Shown here: positions 30,057 through 39,182 of the stretch, in pieces
How the letters are laid out: the number at the start of each line of letters is the position of its first letter
Position numbering within the stretch: the stretch's first letter is position 1
Assembly (NCBI RefSeq): GCF_947496775.1
Contig: NZ_CANMDU010000007.1
Coordinates: forward strand, 166,945 to 230,944
Direction: 5' to 3'
Origin: an uncultured Maribacter sp.
GTDB taxonomy: Bacteria; Bacteroidota; Bacteroidia; Flavobacteriales; Flavobacteriaceae
Length of the DNA stretch: 64,000 nt
The notes under the pieces: generated by a model
Databases searched by the model: none
What the model was told of the DNA's origin: nothing
The model's input: only the letters and a program-made list of their open reading frames with translations
Translations under genes and position numbers: made by a program

Positions 30057-30227
30057 ATGGAAAAATTATTACTCGTAAAACAAATTTATTTTGAAGCTTT
30101 TAAAAATTGGGGAAGCCGTTTTCTAAAAAGCTATTTTAAAGTATTCTCTTGGGTTTGCTTTTTTCTCATTGCTGTAACACTCTACGCTTTAGTCTTTAGA
30201 ATGTCTACAGGATTTGCTTTTGATTAA
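30057..30227 (+). CDS. Small single-span membrane protein (DUF6747-like), copy 2
   Basis: 56 residues, the same length as copy 1. The segments IYxEAFKNxG, KSYFKxFSWxCF and the C-terminal STGFAFD are shared. One hydrophobic segment lies at about 31-47. It starts at the ATG at 30057; an overlapping out-of-frame ATG at 30053 is not used by the conserved frame. The conservation between copies, concentrated in the KSYFK and STGFAFD segments, supports real translation. The function is unknown. Confidence 0.8.
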   Translation: MEKLLLVKQIYFEAFKNWGSRFLKSYFKVFSWVCFFLIAVTLYALVFRMSTGFAFD

Positions 30228-30249
30228 AACAAACCTTAACTCATACAAT

Positions 30250-30283
30250 AAACGCCCATAAGCTTTCGCTATGGGCGTTTTTT
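30250..30283 (+). terminator. Terminator after small membrane protein copy 2
   Basis: The 11-bp stem AAACGCCCATA / TATGGGCGTTT has a loop of 9 bases and a T tract. It may also serve the convergent DUF4837 gene from the other side. Confidence 0.82.
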
Positions 30284-30347
30284 AATTTCTTAAGGAGTTT
30301 AACTTATAAAATTTTATTGCGCCTTTATGGTCCTTAAAAGAGTCTTA

Positions 30348-31346
30348 TTATTTCTTTGTCTTTATATTCGTTTTTACCGTTTTTAATATTGCTTCTAACT
30401 GAAACATATAATCTCTTTTCTCTGTAGCTGGAGCAAAGGTAAAGCCCTCTAATACTAATTGTCTGTCGTTCTCTTTATCATCAATTATATACATAAGAAA
30501 AGGACCTGCCATTGGGTAATTCTTAATATCCCATATACCACGTACTTCAATAGCCTTCATTCCGCCAATTTCTGCTGGAAAAACATTTGGAGAAAAAGCA
30601 GGCTCTGTACGCATATGAGTAATTTTGTTTTCTACATCTGGTCCTGGAATATATGCAGCGCCAATAGAATCTCTCATTCTAACAATATCTTTTACCAAAG
30701 TAGAATCTGTTTTAAAACTATCTGCAGGCATGGTATACGCAACAATATTCACCGTTCCTTTAGGGATTTGATGATCTATCCAAACAAAATTGTCTTCTTC
30801 TCTTCCTACTTTATAAATTGATGGGATATTTAAGCTAATATCAAAACTATTTTCCAATGCTTTTTCTTTATTTAAAGATTTTAAAAATCTTTTTTGCGCA
30901 GCAGTAATTTCCTGTTGTTTAAAAGTTGCGATTATATCAGCAGCCTTTCTATCTAAATTAGTTATTATCTCTTCTGTTGTTCTTCCTTTAATAACCCCGA
31001 TTTTTTGCGGTGTCGCATACATATCTGTTTTAATATGTCCTAAACTTAAAGAATCTTTCTGTACATATAAAACAGCTCTGGTCTTTCTTAAAGCTCCTGA
31101 AAAAACACTATTTGGAACATTCGTAATATTAAACAATGGCTCATCCCAAGTTAAACCAACTACTGGAGCGGCAAAATGTTGCCTTATCTTATTACCAACT
31201 TCTCCATTCCATAAATCATTCTCTATAACAATTGTTAAGTTATTTATAGCTCCAATTGATTCTGGTAAATAGCTTTTTTTAGTCCCTTCTTTACAAGCAG
31301 ACAGTGCTAAAAATAGCACCATAGAAATTACTCCTAGTCTTTTCAT
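30348..31346 (-). CDS. DUF4837-family lipoprotein
   Basis: 332 residues with a lipoprotein signal (ALSAC, Cys18). The body matches the Bacteroidota DUF4837 family, for example an NLTIVIENDLW start and a GIWDIKNYPMAGPFLMY segment. The function is unknown, and it should be anchored in a membrane facing the periplasm or exterior. It is the last gene of pgk-mltD-DUF4837. The gap to the transglycosylase gene is 13 bases. Confidence 0.85.
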   Translation of the reverse strand: MKRLGVISMVLFLALSACKEGTKKSYLPESIGAINNLTIVIENDLWNGEVGNKIRQHFAAPVVGLTWDEPLFNITNVPNSVFSGALRKTRAVLYVQKDSLSLGHIKTDMYATPQKIGVIKGRTTEEIITNLDRKAADIIATFKQQEITAAQKRFLKSLNKEKALENSFDISLNIPSIYKVGREEDNFVWIDHQIPKGTVNIVAYTMPADSFKTDSTLVKDIVRMRDSIGAAYIPGPDVENKITHMRTEPAFSPNVFPAEIGGMKAIEVRGIWDIKNYPMAGPFLMYIIDDKENDRQLVLEGFTFAPATEKRDYMFQLEAILKTVKTNIKTKK

Positions 31347-31359
31347 TCTTTTAATTATT

Positions 31360-32997
31360 TTAAGATGAACAGTCGCATAATTTAAGCTTTGTTCCTGGTT
31401 TTAAATTGTTACCACTAATACCGTTCCATTCTCGTAAATTTTCGATACTAATTCCAGGATATTTTTTAGAAATAGTCCAAAGCGAGTCTCCACTTTTTAC
31501 TGTATGGGTTTTTACACCTTTCAAATTTGCAGTTCCAGAACTTTTTCTTTTCGGTTTTTTAGAAGATACTACAGCTGGGTTTTTTGTAAAAATAGTAAGC
31601 CTTTGTCCTATTCTTAAATTATTGCTACGCAATCCATTCCAACGTTTAATCTGGCTAACACCTACTCCGTATCTACTTGCTATTTTACCTAAATAATCAC
31701 CACTACGCACCTTATAACGAATTTGGTCTTGCGCTTTTACTAATTTCGGTAAAGGACTCTCTTTACTCTTTAATTCTTCTTTTACATGTGCATAAATAGC
31801 CTTTTCATTCGCTACAAACTTACCTAAGGCGGCAACTGGCAAACGCAAAGAATAATTTTTTCCTTCTATAAACGGAATAACATCTAATTTATAGGAAGGA
31901 TTTAAAAGTTTTATTTCCTCCGTATCTACCCCTACTAATTCAGATATTTGCTTAAAGGTTATTAAGCTCTTTACGTGTACTGTATCAGTAACAAAATAAG
32001 TGCGGTCTGCTTCTTTTGCTTTTAAACCATATTCTTCGGCGTACTCAAATAAATACATAGTCGCGATAAACGCAGGCACATAACCAGCAGTTTCTCGTGG
32101 TAGATTTCTTCTAATATTCCAATAGTTTTTATATCCTCCAGACCTTCTAATTGCTTTGTTTACATTACCCGGCCCGGAATTATACGCCGCCAATGCTAAA
32201 TCCCAATCCTCAAAAATATCATATAATTTACCTAAATATTTACAGGCTGCTTCCGTTGCTTTTATTGGGTCACTACGTTCGTCTACATAACTACTAACAT
32301 CTAACTTATACATTTTACCAGTACTGTACATAAACTGCCAAAGTCCTGTTGCACCAACCCTTGATCTAGCTTTAGGGTTTAAAGCAGACTCCACAATAGA
32401 CAAATATTTCATTTCTAACGGAATATCATAATTGTCTAATTGTTCTTCAAATAAAGGAAAGTAAAACTGACTAACCGTTAGCATACGTTCCATTAAACCT
32501 CTTTTTCTATTTAAAAAAGACTTTATTACATTTTCTAAAGATGGGTTGTATGCAATATTAAATGGCGTTCTTTGATTTAGTCGTTCTAACCTAGCTTTTA
32601 AAGAATCTGTATTAATCTCTGTTTCATAAGTTTTATCCGGATCCAGAGTGGTTACTTCCTCGTACATATCCTCAAAAAGAGCATTGGTTTCTAAAAGTTC
32701 TTTCATCCAAAGGCTATCGTACTTGGCTGCATTTTCTAAATCTTTTAAATCGTACTTGGCCGTATTATCTTTAGTAACAGCAGCCAAAGAGTTATCCTTT
32801 ATAGCATCTGAAGCTTTTATAAGGTTAATAGGCTTTGCCTCCAACAACGGTAATGCCATACTATCTAAAGGAATATCTTTAGATTCTATAATTTTAACTT
32901 CGCTGATAGGGGCAGTTTCTTTCTCTTGAGAAAGTAATGGCAAACTAAATATATATAGCGCTATTCCTAAATAGTAACGCTTTTTTAACATAATCAT
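31360..32997 (-). CDS. MltD-like lytic transglycosylase with two LysM domains
   Basis: About 545 residues. A signal peptide (to LLSQ) is followed by a low-complexity linker, then an SLT domain (LSIVESALNPKARSRVGATGLWQFM with the catalytic Glu in IVESA, and AAYNSGPGNVNKAI). Two C-terminal LysM repeats follow, each starting with a VxSGDxL pattern. It should cleave glycan strands of peptidoglycan in the periplasm. The start is taken at 32997 (MIMLKK), where the signal peptide begins, or at 32991. An in-frame upstream ATG at 33036 lies within the hairpin region after pgk and is unlikely. Confidence 0.88.
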   Translation of the reverse strand: MIMLKKRYYLGIALYIFSLPLLSQEKETAPISEVKIIESKDIPLDSMALPLLEAKPINLIKASDAIKDNSLAAVTKDNTAKYDLKDLENAAKYDSLWMKELLETNALFEDMYEEVTTLDPDKTYETEINTDSLKARLERLNQRTPFNIAYNPSLENVIKSFLNRKRGLMERMLTVSQFYFPLFEEQLDNYDIPLEMKYLSIVESALNPKARSRVGATGLWQFMYSTGKMYKLDVSSYVDERSDPIKATEAACKYLGKLYDIFEDWDLALAAYNSGPGNVNKAIRRSGGYKNYWNIRRNLPRETAGYVPAFIATMYLFEYAEEYGLKAKEADRTYFVTDTVHVKSLITFKQISELVGVDTEEIKLLNPSYKLDVIPFIEGKNYSLRLPVAALGKFVANEKAIYAHVKEELKSKESPLPKLVKAQDQIRYKVRSGDYLGKIASRYGVGVSQIKRWNGLRSNNLRIGQRLTIFTKNPAVVSSKKPKRKSSGTANLKGVKTHTVKSGDSLWTISKKYPGISIENLREWNGISGNNLKPGTKLKLCDCSS

Positions 32998-33027
32998 ATT
33001 AGTAAAGATTAAATACGGGACTAACGA

Positions 33028-33081
33028 AAATCGCACATTTTTCTGGGAGAATAAAATTTTCTCTCTTAAAATGTGCGATTT
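33028..33081 (-). terminator. Long hairpin between pgk and the transglycosylase gene
   Basis: Arms AAATCGCACATTT and AAATGTGCGATTT enclose a partly paired inner region (GAGA...TCTC). It lies 33 bases after the pgk stop and overlaps nothing else, so it probably ends or weakens pgk transcription. Confidence 0.65.
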
Positions 33082-33113
33082 AAATTAAATACCGTTTGTC
33101 GATAATCTCCCTA

Positions 33114-34304
33114 CTACTCTAATATAGCAGCAATACCTGGTAAAGTCTTTCCTTCTAAACTCTCTAACATAGCTCCTCCTCCTGTAGATACATAACTAAC
33201 TTTATCAGAGAACCCAAATTGTTTTACCGCGGCAACAGAATCTCCTCCACCAACAAGGGAAAAAGCTCCTTTTTGCGTAGATTCGTCTATATAGTTTCCT
33301 AAAGCAATAGTTCCTTTTGCAAAAGATTCTATCTCAAAAACACCGATTGGCCCATTCCAAAGAATAGTTTTAGATTTTAAAATTACCTCTTTAAAGTTCT
33401 CTAAAGTCTTAGGTCCTGCATCTAAGCCTTCCCAACCATCAGGAATAGCTCTAACGTCTACTATTTGTGTGTTAGCATCATTACTAAAATCATCTGCAGC
33501 TAAAACATCTACTGGAATATGTACTTCTACTCCTTTTTCTTTTGCTTGCTTTAAAATATCTAAAGCTAATTCCATTTTATCATCCTCACAGATAGAACCA
33601 CCTACTTTTCCGCCTTGTGCTTTAATAAAAGTGTAGGTCATTCCTCCTCCAATAATTAAATGATCTACTTTATCTAAAATATTTTCTATAATAGTAATTT
33701 TAGAAGAAACTTTAGATCCACCTAAAATTGCTAAAACTGGTTTGTCTCCTGTTTTCATTACCTTTTCAATAGACTCTATTTCCTGAGCCAACAAAAAGCC
33801 AAAACATTTATTATCTGGGAAAAATTGTGCTACAACTGTTGTAGAAGCGTGTGCTCTATGGGCAGTACCAAAAGCATCATTTACATATATATCTCCTAAT
33901 TTAGAAAGCTGCTCTGCAAAACCAACATCTCCACTAGTTTCTTCTCCATAGAAACGTAAGTTTTCTAATAATAAAATCTCTCCACTTTGTAATTCGGCAA
34001 CTGCTTTTTCTGCAGCTTCGCCAACACAATCTTCTACGAATTTTATTTTTACTCCAATAATTTCTGAAACCTTATCGCAAATATGCTTTAAAGACATATC
34101 TGCATTGCGAGTTCCTTTTGGTCTTCCTAAGTGACTCATAAGAACGGCACTACCACCATCTTCTAATACTTTTATTATCGTTGGTTTTGCTGCCTCAATT
34201 CTTGTTGCGTCAGCGACATTAAAATTTTCATCTAAAGGCACATTAAAATCTACTCGGATAAGTGCTTTCTTGTTTTCAAAATTAAAATCATTAATTACTT
34301 TCAT
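33114..34304 (-). CDS. pgk: Phosphoglycerate kinase
   Basis: 396 residues, normal length. It has the N-terminal RVDFNVPLD substrate-binding motif (17-25), [10 protein letters not shown] (near 57), and the C-terminal nucleotide-binding GGGDSVAAV and STGGGAMLE segments. It transfers phosphate from 1,3-bisphosphoglycerate to ADP in glycolysis. It is divergent from holB across 211 bases. Confidence 0.97.
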   Translation of the reverse strand: MKVINDFNFENKKALIRVDFNVPLDENFNVADATRIEAAKPTIIKVLEDGGSAVLMSHLGRPKGTRNADMSLKHICDKVSEIIGVKIKFVEDCVGEAAEKAVAELQSGEILLLENLRFYGEETSGDVGFAEQLSKLGDIYVNDAFGTAHRAHASTTVVAQFFPDNKCFGFLLAQEIESIEKVMKTGDKPVLAILGGSKVSSKITIIENILDKVDHLIIGGGMTYTFIKAQGGKVGGSICEDDKMELALDILKQAKEKGVEVHIPVDVLAADDFSNDANTQIVDVRAIPDGWEGLDAGPKTLENFKEVILKSKTILWNGPIGVFEIESFAKGTIALGNYIDESTQKGAFSLVGGGDSVAAVKQFGFSDKVSYVSTGGGAMLESLEGKTLPGIAAILE

Positions 34305-34502
34305 CTGTGGATATTTTTTGTTTTTAAAGTCAGATGTAATTAGCCATTAAATTCCTTTAAAAGTATATTCAGAATCGGTATGGCTCATTTCATAGGAATA
34401 CTTTTTATGAGTCGTAAAGGTAAAGATTTCTGGCCTTTAGCTAAAGTATAACATCTAATAAATCTACTATAACGTTATAATTACATAATAGACCAAAAAA
34501 GC

Positions 34503-34510
34503 TATCTTTG
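34503..34510 (+). promoter_or_regulatory. Bacteroidota -7 box before holB
   Basis: TATCTTTG matches TANNTTTG exactly and ends 5 bases before the holB ATG. Transcription would start at or next to the start codon. No clear -33 element was found. Confidence 0.45.
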
Positions 34511-34515
34511 AGCTT

Positions 34516-35667
34516 ATGTTATTTCACGAAATTTTAGGGCTTTCCCATATAAAAAAACACTTAGCCACTAGTGCAGATGCTAGTAGAATTCCACATGCCC
34601 AATTATTTGTTGGACCAGAAGGCTCAGGTATACTCCCTATGGCTCTGGCTTATGCCCAGTATATTATTTGTGGTAATACTAATGGAGAAAATGATGGCGC
34701 CAATAGTGCTTGTAATGTAAAATTCGATGGATTAGCACACCCAGATATGCATTTTGCTTTTCCTGTTGCCAACTCGGACAAAGTAAAAAGCCATGCAGTA
34801 AGTAACAATTATATGCACGAATGGCGACAATTTGTAACCGAACAACCTTATGGAAACTTATTCGATTGGTATAGAGCTATTGGTATTGAAAAAAAACAAG
34901 GACAAATTGGAGTGGATGAATCTCTGGAAATAGTTAAAAAACTATCTTTAAAATCCTACGAGGGTGGTTATAAAGTTATGCTTATTTGGATGGCAGAAAA
35001 AATGAATGTTTCTGCGGCTAATAAACTTTTAAAATTACTGGAAGAGCCACCTAATAAAACTGTTTTTCTTTTATTATGTGAGGACGAAGAGCAAATATTA
35101 CAAACTATTAAATCCAGATGCCAAATACTACATTTTCCTCCGCTTTCGGAAGATGCTATTGCTAATGCTTTAATAGAAAAAGGAGCTAATAGAGACGAGG
35201 CTTTACGTCTTGCCCATGAAGCCGATGGTAATTTTAATAAAGCGTTAGATTTACTAAATAAAGATTCTGAAGATTTAGTTTTTGAAAAATGGTTTGTACA
35301 ATGGGTTCGTAGTGCTTTTAAAGCCAAAGGAAATAAAGCGGCTATACACGATTTAATTTTGTGGAGTGAAGAAGTAGCAAAAACAGGCAGAGAAACACAA
35401 AAAAAGTTCTTACTCTATTGCATGGCTGTAATGCGCCAAGCCATGCTTATTAATTTTAATGCAGAAGAACTTGCCTATATGCATATAGAATCCGAAGGGT
35501 TTCAATTGAAAAAATTTGCGCCTTTTGTTCATGAAAATAATATTCTTAGTATTGTTAAAGAATTAGAAGATGCAATTTACCATATAGAACGCAACGGAAA
35601 TTCTAAACTAATACTTACCGATCTTTCTATACGACTAACCCGACTGCTACATGCTAAAGCAGCCTAA
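34516..35667 (+). CDS. holB: DNA polymerase III delta' subunit
   Basis: 383 residues. The AAA+ domain shows GPEGSG (33-38) with Ile-Leu where a working Walker A has Lys-Thr, as expected for the non-hydrolysing delta' subunit. It also has LLKLLEEPP and the KSRCQ arginine-finger motif (near 203). It works in the clamp loader that places the beta clamp on DNA. The DoxX-family gene begins 10 bases after its stop. Confidence 0.93.
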   Translation: MLFHEILGLSHIKKHLATSADASRIPHAQLFVGPEGSGILPMALAYAQYIICGNTNGENDGANSACNVKFDGLAHPDMHFAFPVANSDKVKSHAVSNNYMHEWRQFVTEQPYGNLFDWYRAIGIEKKQGQIGVDESLEIVKKLSLKSYEGGYKVMLIWMAEKMNVSAANKLLKLLEEPPNKTVFLLLCEDEEQILQTIKSRCQILHFPPLSEDAIANALIEKGANRDEALRLAHEADGNFNKALDLLNKDSEDLVFEKWFVQWVRSAFKAKGNKAAIHDLILWSEEVAKTGRETQKKFLLYCMAVMRQAMLINFNAEELAYMHIESEGFQLKKFAPFVHENNILSIVKELEDAIYHIERNGNSKLILTDLSIRLTRLLHAKAA

Positions 35668-35677
35668 AAAACCTTCT

Positions 35678-36076
35678 ATGAAACTTTTACTTACCAACGC
35701 TACAGAAATACTTATTCTTCTTTTTTTAATCATTACTTTTTTACAAAGTGGATACGATAAAATTGCCGATTGGAATGGTAACGTTTCTTGGTTAAAAGGG
35801 CACTTTGCAGAAACACCTCTTAAAAATATAGTTCCCGCAATGGTTGCAATAATTTTAATTACAGAAATTATTGCTGGTGTTTTGTGTATTCTTGGCATAT
35901 ACCAATTATGTAGTGATGGAGTTTCCATCATGGCTATGTATGGAGCTATATTATCTTGTCTAGTACTCTTAATGCTTCTTTTTGGACAACGTGTAGCCAA
36001 AGATTACGACGGTGCAAGAACCATTGCAATATACTTTATACCTGCTATATTTTTGGTGTTTTTGTTGCAGGGGTAA
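35678..36076 (+). CDS. DoxX-family membrane protein
   Basis: 132 residues with four hydrophobic segments. LQSGYDKIADWNGNVSWLKGHF after the first span is the DoxX-family loop. The role in this group is poorly known; some members interact with quinol or thiol chemistry. I chose the ATG at 35678; the in-frame ATG at 35651 overlaps holB and precedes the hydrophobic start. It is probably co-transcribed with holB and converges on the lipoprotein gene at 36109. Confidence 0.85.
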   Translation: MKLLLTNATEILILLFLIITFLQSGYDKIADWNGNVSWLKGHFAETPLKNIVPAMVAIILITEIIAGVLCILGIYQLCSDGVSIMAMYGAILSCLVLLMLLFGQRVAKDYDGARTIAIYFIPAIFLVFLLQG

Positions 36077-36108
36077 ATAGGGTTTATAGGCATCTTATCT
36101 ATTCGTTT

Positions 36109-37044
36109 TTAATTGTAATACTTTATTGTACGTTCCCCGTAAATAACTGGCTTTCCATTTTCTCTAATTATTACTCTGGTCCAGTTACCATATTCATCTA
36201 TTCTATCATATTCACTCCTTATGTAATGTTTTTTAGAAAACTTCCTTACTATCCTATACCCATCTGCATTATATTCAAAATAACTATTTTCACGAAGAGC
36301 ACTTTTTTTTATCATTCCATTAGGATAATACTCTTCATACATTCCAGTTTCTTCGAATATTTTTTTTAATAAATTATCCTCTTCGTATATATATTTAATC
36401 CCCCCATTTTTATACAATTTTCCGTTTTTATACTCTGGTGTAAAATGGGTAATTAAAGAATCTGTTATTTTTCCTGCTTGGTCGTTATAAAGACCATAAT
36501 CATAAGTATATCGTTTCATCTTTATTAAACTCTCTTTTTCATCATAACTGTAGAATTTTTCAATACTTGGCTTTATCTTTATATTTTTATCAAAACATGG
36601 TGGGCAATAATAACTTTCATAAATTAAATTACCAGAATCGTCAAATTTTTCTATTGACATATCATCTACCTCTTCATATGGAGCATAGTATGAGGTATAT
36701 TTTCTTTGGTTCTTTTTTAAATATTCCCATTTCTTTAATAAATAATGAAGTGTATCCCCCATTCTATATATTTTTGTCTGTATATGTTTTCCTTCTTTAT
36801 TAAATTTTAACACAAACCCTTCACTTATAAAGTAATTTGGAATCGTTTTATTAATTAACTCTCCTTTGGTTATATTACCATTTTCATCTTCCACAGGTTT
36901 GTATGGAAAATAAGTAACTTTTTCAGGCCTTCCATGTACTATTATACCTTGATCAATTTCTACTTTAACAAATTCTTTATTTTCATTTTTAAAGCATCCA
37001 CAGAATAATAAACTACCTAAAAGCATTACTATTATTTTTCTCAT
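36109..37044 (-). CDS. Lipoprotein with YD/YwqK-like repeats
   Basis: 311 residues with a lipoprotein signal (FCGC, Cys17). The body has repeated short strands such as NGKLYKNGGIKYIYEE, EEYYPNGMIKKS, YFEYNADGYRI and IDEYGNWTRV. These resemble MORN/YwqK or RHS-YD repeats, a beta-solenoid-like pattern. I cannot name a function. It overlaps the preceding 89-residue gene by 4 bases (ATGA), so the two form a unit. A helper or immunity-like role is only a guess. Confidence 0.7.
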   Translation of the reverse strand: MRKIIVMLLGSLLFCGCFKNENKEFVKVEIDQGIIVHGRPEKVTYFPYKPVEDENGNITKGELINKTIPNYFISEGFVLKFNKEGKHIQTKIYRMGDTLHYLLKKWEYLKKNQRKYTSYYAPYEEVDDMSIEKFDDSGNLIYESYYCPPCFDKNIKIKPSIEKFYSYDEKESLIKMKRYTYDYGLYNDQAGKITDSLITHFTPEYKNGKLYKNGGIKYIYEEDNLLKKIFEETGMYEEYYPNGMIKKSALRENSYFEYNADGYRIVRKFSKKHYIRSEYDRIDEYGNWTRVIIRENGKPVIYGERTIKYYN

Positions 37045-37310
37045 TTTGCTGTTGTTTTTGTAGATTGTATGGCAAATAAAGGCCCCATATAACCTAATCT
37101 TTCGGTTTCGTCTAAAAAATCGGGTACCGAAATGTTGTCTGTAATTAATTTTAACACCTCTACTATATAACCATACAAGGGATTATCGCTACTCGCCTCT
37201 TTTAAGTTTTGTTTGCCCTTGTCTACTAGTATAATTTCTTCGAATAAGCCAAATTCAAATAAGGCTGCAATTTTTAATTTTGCCCCTAAAGCATTTGCTA
37301 ACTCAATCAT
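37041..37310 (-). CDS. Hypothetical 89-residue protein
   Basis: I do not recognise this protein. It is soluble-looking and mostly helical, with an acidic middle and the segment SVPDFLDETERLGYMGPLF near the C-terminus. It has no signal peptide or cysteine. The ATGA overlap with the downstream lipoprotein gene supports it being translated. No terminator separates the two genes. Confidence 0.55.
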   Translation of the reverse strand: MIELANALGAKLKIAALFEFGLFEEIILVDKGKQNLKEASSDNPLYGYIVEVLKLITDNISVPDFLDETERLGYMGPLFAIQSTKTTAK

Positions 37311-37503
37311 AATACTTAATCTATATAAGTTTATTTATAATATTAAACTCCCTAAGAAACTATTAGTCATAGCAAGGTTAATACTATATATACTTCTACT
37401 AGTAAAATAGTATTGAATCTTAACTCTATTAATAAGAATGAGATAGTTTTAACTAACAAGTAACTAGTTATTAAGTTAACTAAAAAAATCAAAATTTAGT
37501 GCA

Positions 37504-37536
37504 TAAAAAAAGCTGCAACATTACTGTTGCAGCTTT
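37504..37536 (-). terminator. Terminator after the OmpH-like gene
   Basis: On the minus strand the 10-bp stem AGCTGCAACA / TGTTGCAGCT with loop GTAA is followed by a T tract. It lies 19 bases after the stop of the OmpH-like gene. Confidence 0.88.
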
Positions 37537-37554
37537 ACTATTTTTATAAAAATC

Positions 37555-38061
37555 TTACTTCTTATAATTATCGTTTAAGATTTTAACCACTTGGCTAGTT
37601 AAATTATTAGCATCTGTACCGTATAGTACACTACCGCCTTCACCACCGCCTAAAATATAAGAGTAACCATTTGCTTTACCATAAGCTATAATCTCTTTCT
37701 TTACTTTGCTTACAATACTATCCATTTCTACTTGCCCAGCAGCTTGTAATTGCTGGTCTTCTTGTTGTAATTGTTGCCCCATCATTTGTCCCTTTTGTTG
37801 CATTAAACCGTACTCTTCCTGTGCAGCTTTCTGAGACATTTTTTGAGCTTTTAACTGAAAAGCTTGTGCTTCTAATTGAAAAGCCTGAGAAATACTATCT
37901 CTCTTTTTTGCTAAAGCTTCCACTTTTGTTTTAAATTTTGCTTCTACATCTATTTTCTCTTGGTATTCATCCATTAGCTTTACATTATCTACATAACCAA
38001 TCTTCTCTTGTTGACAAGAAGCCATTCCTAATACAGCTAATACTAATAAAATCTTTTTCAT
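37555..38061 (-). CDS. OmpH/Skp-family lipoprotein
   Basis: 168 residues. A lipoprotein signal (GMASC, Cys16) is followed by KIGYVDNVKLMDEY and a long Gln-rich coiled coil (about 45-125), then a C-terminal YSYILGGGEGGSVLYG segment, the OmpH/Skp plan. Skp chaperones outer-membrane proteins in the periplasm. The lipid anchor is a departure from soluble Skp and places it at a membrane. A 26-bp palindrome lies 155 bases upstream, and a strong terminator follows. Confidence 0.85.
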   Translation of the reverse strand: MKKILLVLAVLGMASCQQEKIGYVDNVKLMDEYQEKIDVEAKFKTKVEALAKKRDSISQAFQLEAQAFQLKAQKMSQKAAQEEYGLMQQKGQMMGQQLQQEDQQLQAAGQVEMDSIVSKVKKEIIAYGKANGYSYILGGGEGGSVLYGTDANNLTSQVVKILNDNYKK

Positions 38062-38354
38062 TTTGTTCTCTTTAATTTTTCCTTACTACAGAAATTAATT
38101 TTCTGCTGCGCTAAAATAGCAAAGCTTTTTAAATTGTATGCCTTTATAAACAGAATTGTTAAATTCCGCAGTTTGTGCTCCTAAAATCCTTAAAACAAAC
38201 ACTATAAACAAATACTATTATTAAAACATGTTTTAATAATAAACATCTATTGCTGATAAGCGTTTTTAAAGCCGTTTAAAGTTGCTTTGAAAAAAACACA
38301 CCCGCACATAAGGATGCATCAACAAAACCCTTGCAGGGCTCTTTACAACGAATA
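38062..38354. other. Intergenic region with a perfect palindrome
   Basis: 293 bases without a supported gene, between the methyltransferase stop and the OmpH-like start. It contains the 26-bp perfect palindrome at 38216-38241 and a weak CCCT/AGGG hairpin near 38328-38339 after the methyltransferase. I see nothing else. Confidence 0.6.
38216..38241. repeat. 26-bp perfect palindrome
   Basis: Each half is 13 bases (TATTATTAAAACA and its reverse complement) with no loop, which fits a dimeric protein-binding site better than a terminator. It lies in the region upstream of the OmpH-like gene. Confidence 0.75.
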
Positions 38355-39182
38355 TTAAACGTTTTTAAGGACATAAATAACAGAGGAGCACTCTTTATTA
38401 AAAAGCGCACGATAATTAGACCACAAACCAACAGCAAAAGCCCGAAAAACATTTTTTCTTTTGTTTATATGCTCCTCAGACAGAAGAGATACATAAAAAG
38501 AATCGAACCACATAGGTTTGGTTTTTACAACCTCCATATTATGTCTGCCAAATATTTTAGAAATAGAAGTCCTAGAAAAATGCCATAGGTGTCTTGGTAC
38601 ATCATAAGCAGCCCAATTTTCTTTATACCATTTTGCATCAAAAGATTTATAGTTTGGTACGGCTACAATTAAAGTTCCATTATCATTCAAAAGATTTTTC
38701 AGATTTTTAATTTGCCTCTCTACATCTGGCAAATGTTCTAAAACGTGCCAAAGGGTAATAACATCAAATTTTTTGTTTTGCAATTCTGTAAAATCCGGAT
38801 AAAGAGTTACTCCTTTTTCTAAAGCCTTTTCTATTGCAGTAGTACTAGGTTCCATTCCACAAACTTTCCAACCTTGGTTTTTTGCCCCTATTAAAAAATC
38901 TCCTGTACCGGCACCAACATCCAAAAGTGTTTTATTAGTGTTAGTAAATGAATTTATTAATTGTATCTTTTTTTTAATACTATATTTTTTAACCCTTTGG
39001 TAAATTTTATCCATCGTTGTTTTAGAAGCATCGGAATGCGATATATAATCTTCACTCTGGTAATATGCTGCTAAATTTTCTGGCTGGGGTTGGGTCACCA
39101 ACATATCTAAATCGGAATCTAGCTCAAGCCGAAATTCTTCTCCGGTGATTAAAAAATCTTTAGTTTTTAAATACGACTTCAT
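38355..39182 (-). CDS. Class I SAM-dependent methyltransferase
   Basis: 275 residues. SAM motif I LLDVGAGTGDFL lies at 86-97, an acidic residue in GMEPS follows at motif II, and WHVLEHLPD sits at motif IV. Such proteins methylate small molecules or glycans; a VPNYKSFDAKWYKENWAAYDVPRHLWHFS-type segment (family hallmark) is seen in UbiG-like enzymes near surface-sugar genes. The substrate is unknown. Its start overlaps the upstream lipoprotein gene by 23 bases, so translation is likely coupled. Confidence 0.85.
   Translation of the reverse strand: MKSYLKTKDFLITGEEFRLELDSDLDMLVTQPQPENLAAYYQSEDYISHSDASKTTMDKIYQRVKKYSIKKKIQLINSFTNTNKTLLDVGAGTGDFLIGAKNQGWKVCGMEPSTTAIEKALEKGVTLYPDFTELQNKKFDVITLWHVLEHLPDVERQIKNLKNLLNDNGTLIVAVPNYKSFDAKWYKENWAAYDVPRHLWHFSRTSISKIFGRHNMEVVKTKPMWFDSFYVSLLSEEHINKRKNVFRAFAVGLWSNYRALFNKECSSVIYVLKNV

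Noticed and set aside
29412..30347. Stretch that looks gene-poor
   Set aside because: It actually holds two 56-residue genes and two terminators, so it was annotated rather than called empty.
34516..35667. HolB lacking the Walker A lysine, considered as a broken ATPase
   Set aside because: The delta' subunit of the clamp loader normally lacks a working ATP site, so this is expected.
35956..36369. Open frame of 137 codons on the plus strand across the DoxX and lipoprotein gene ends
   Set aside because: It overlaps two better-supported genes and its sequence shows no family features.
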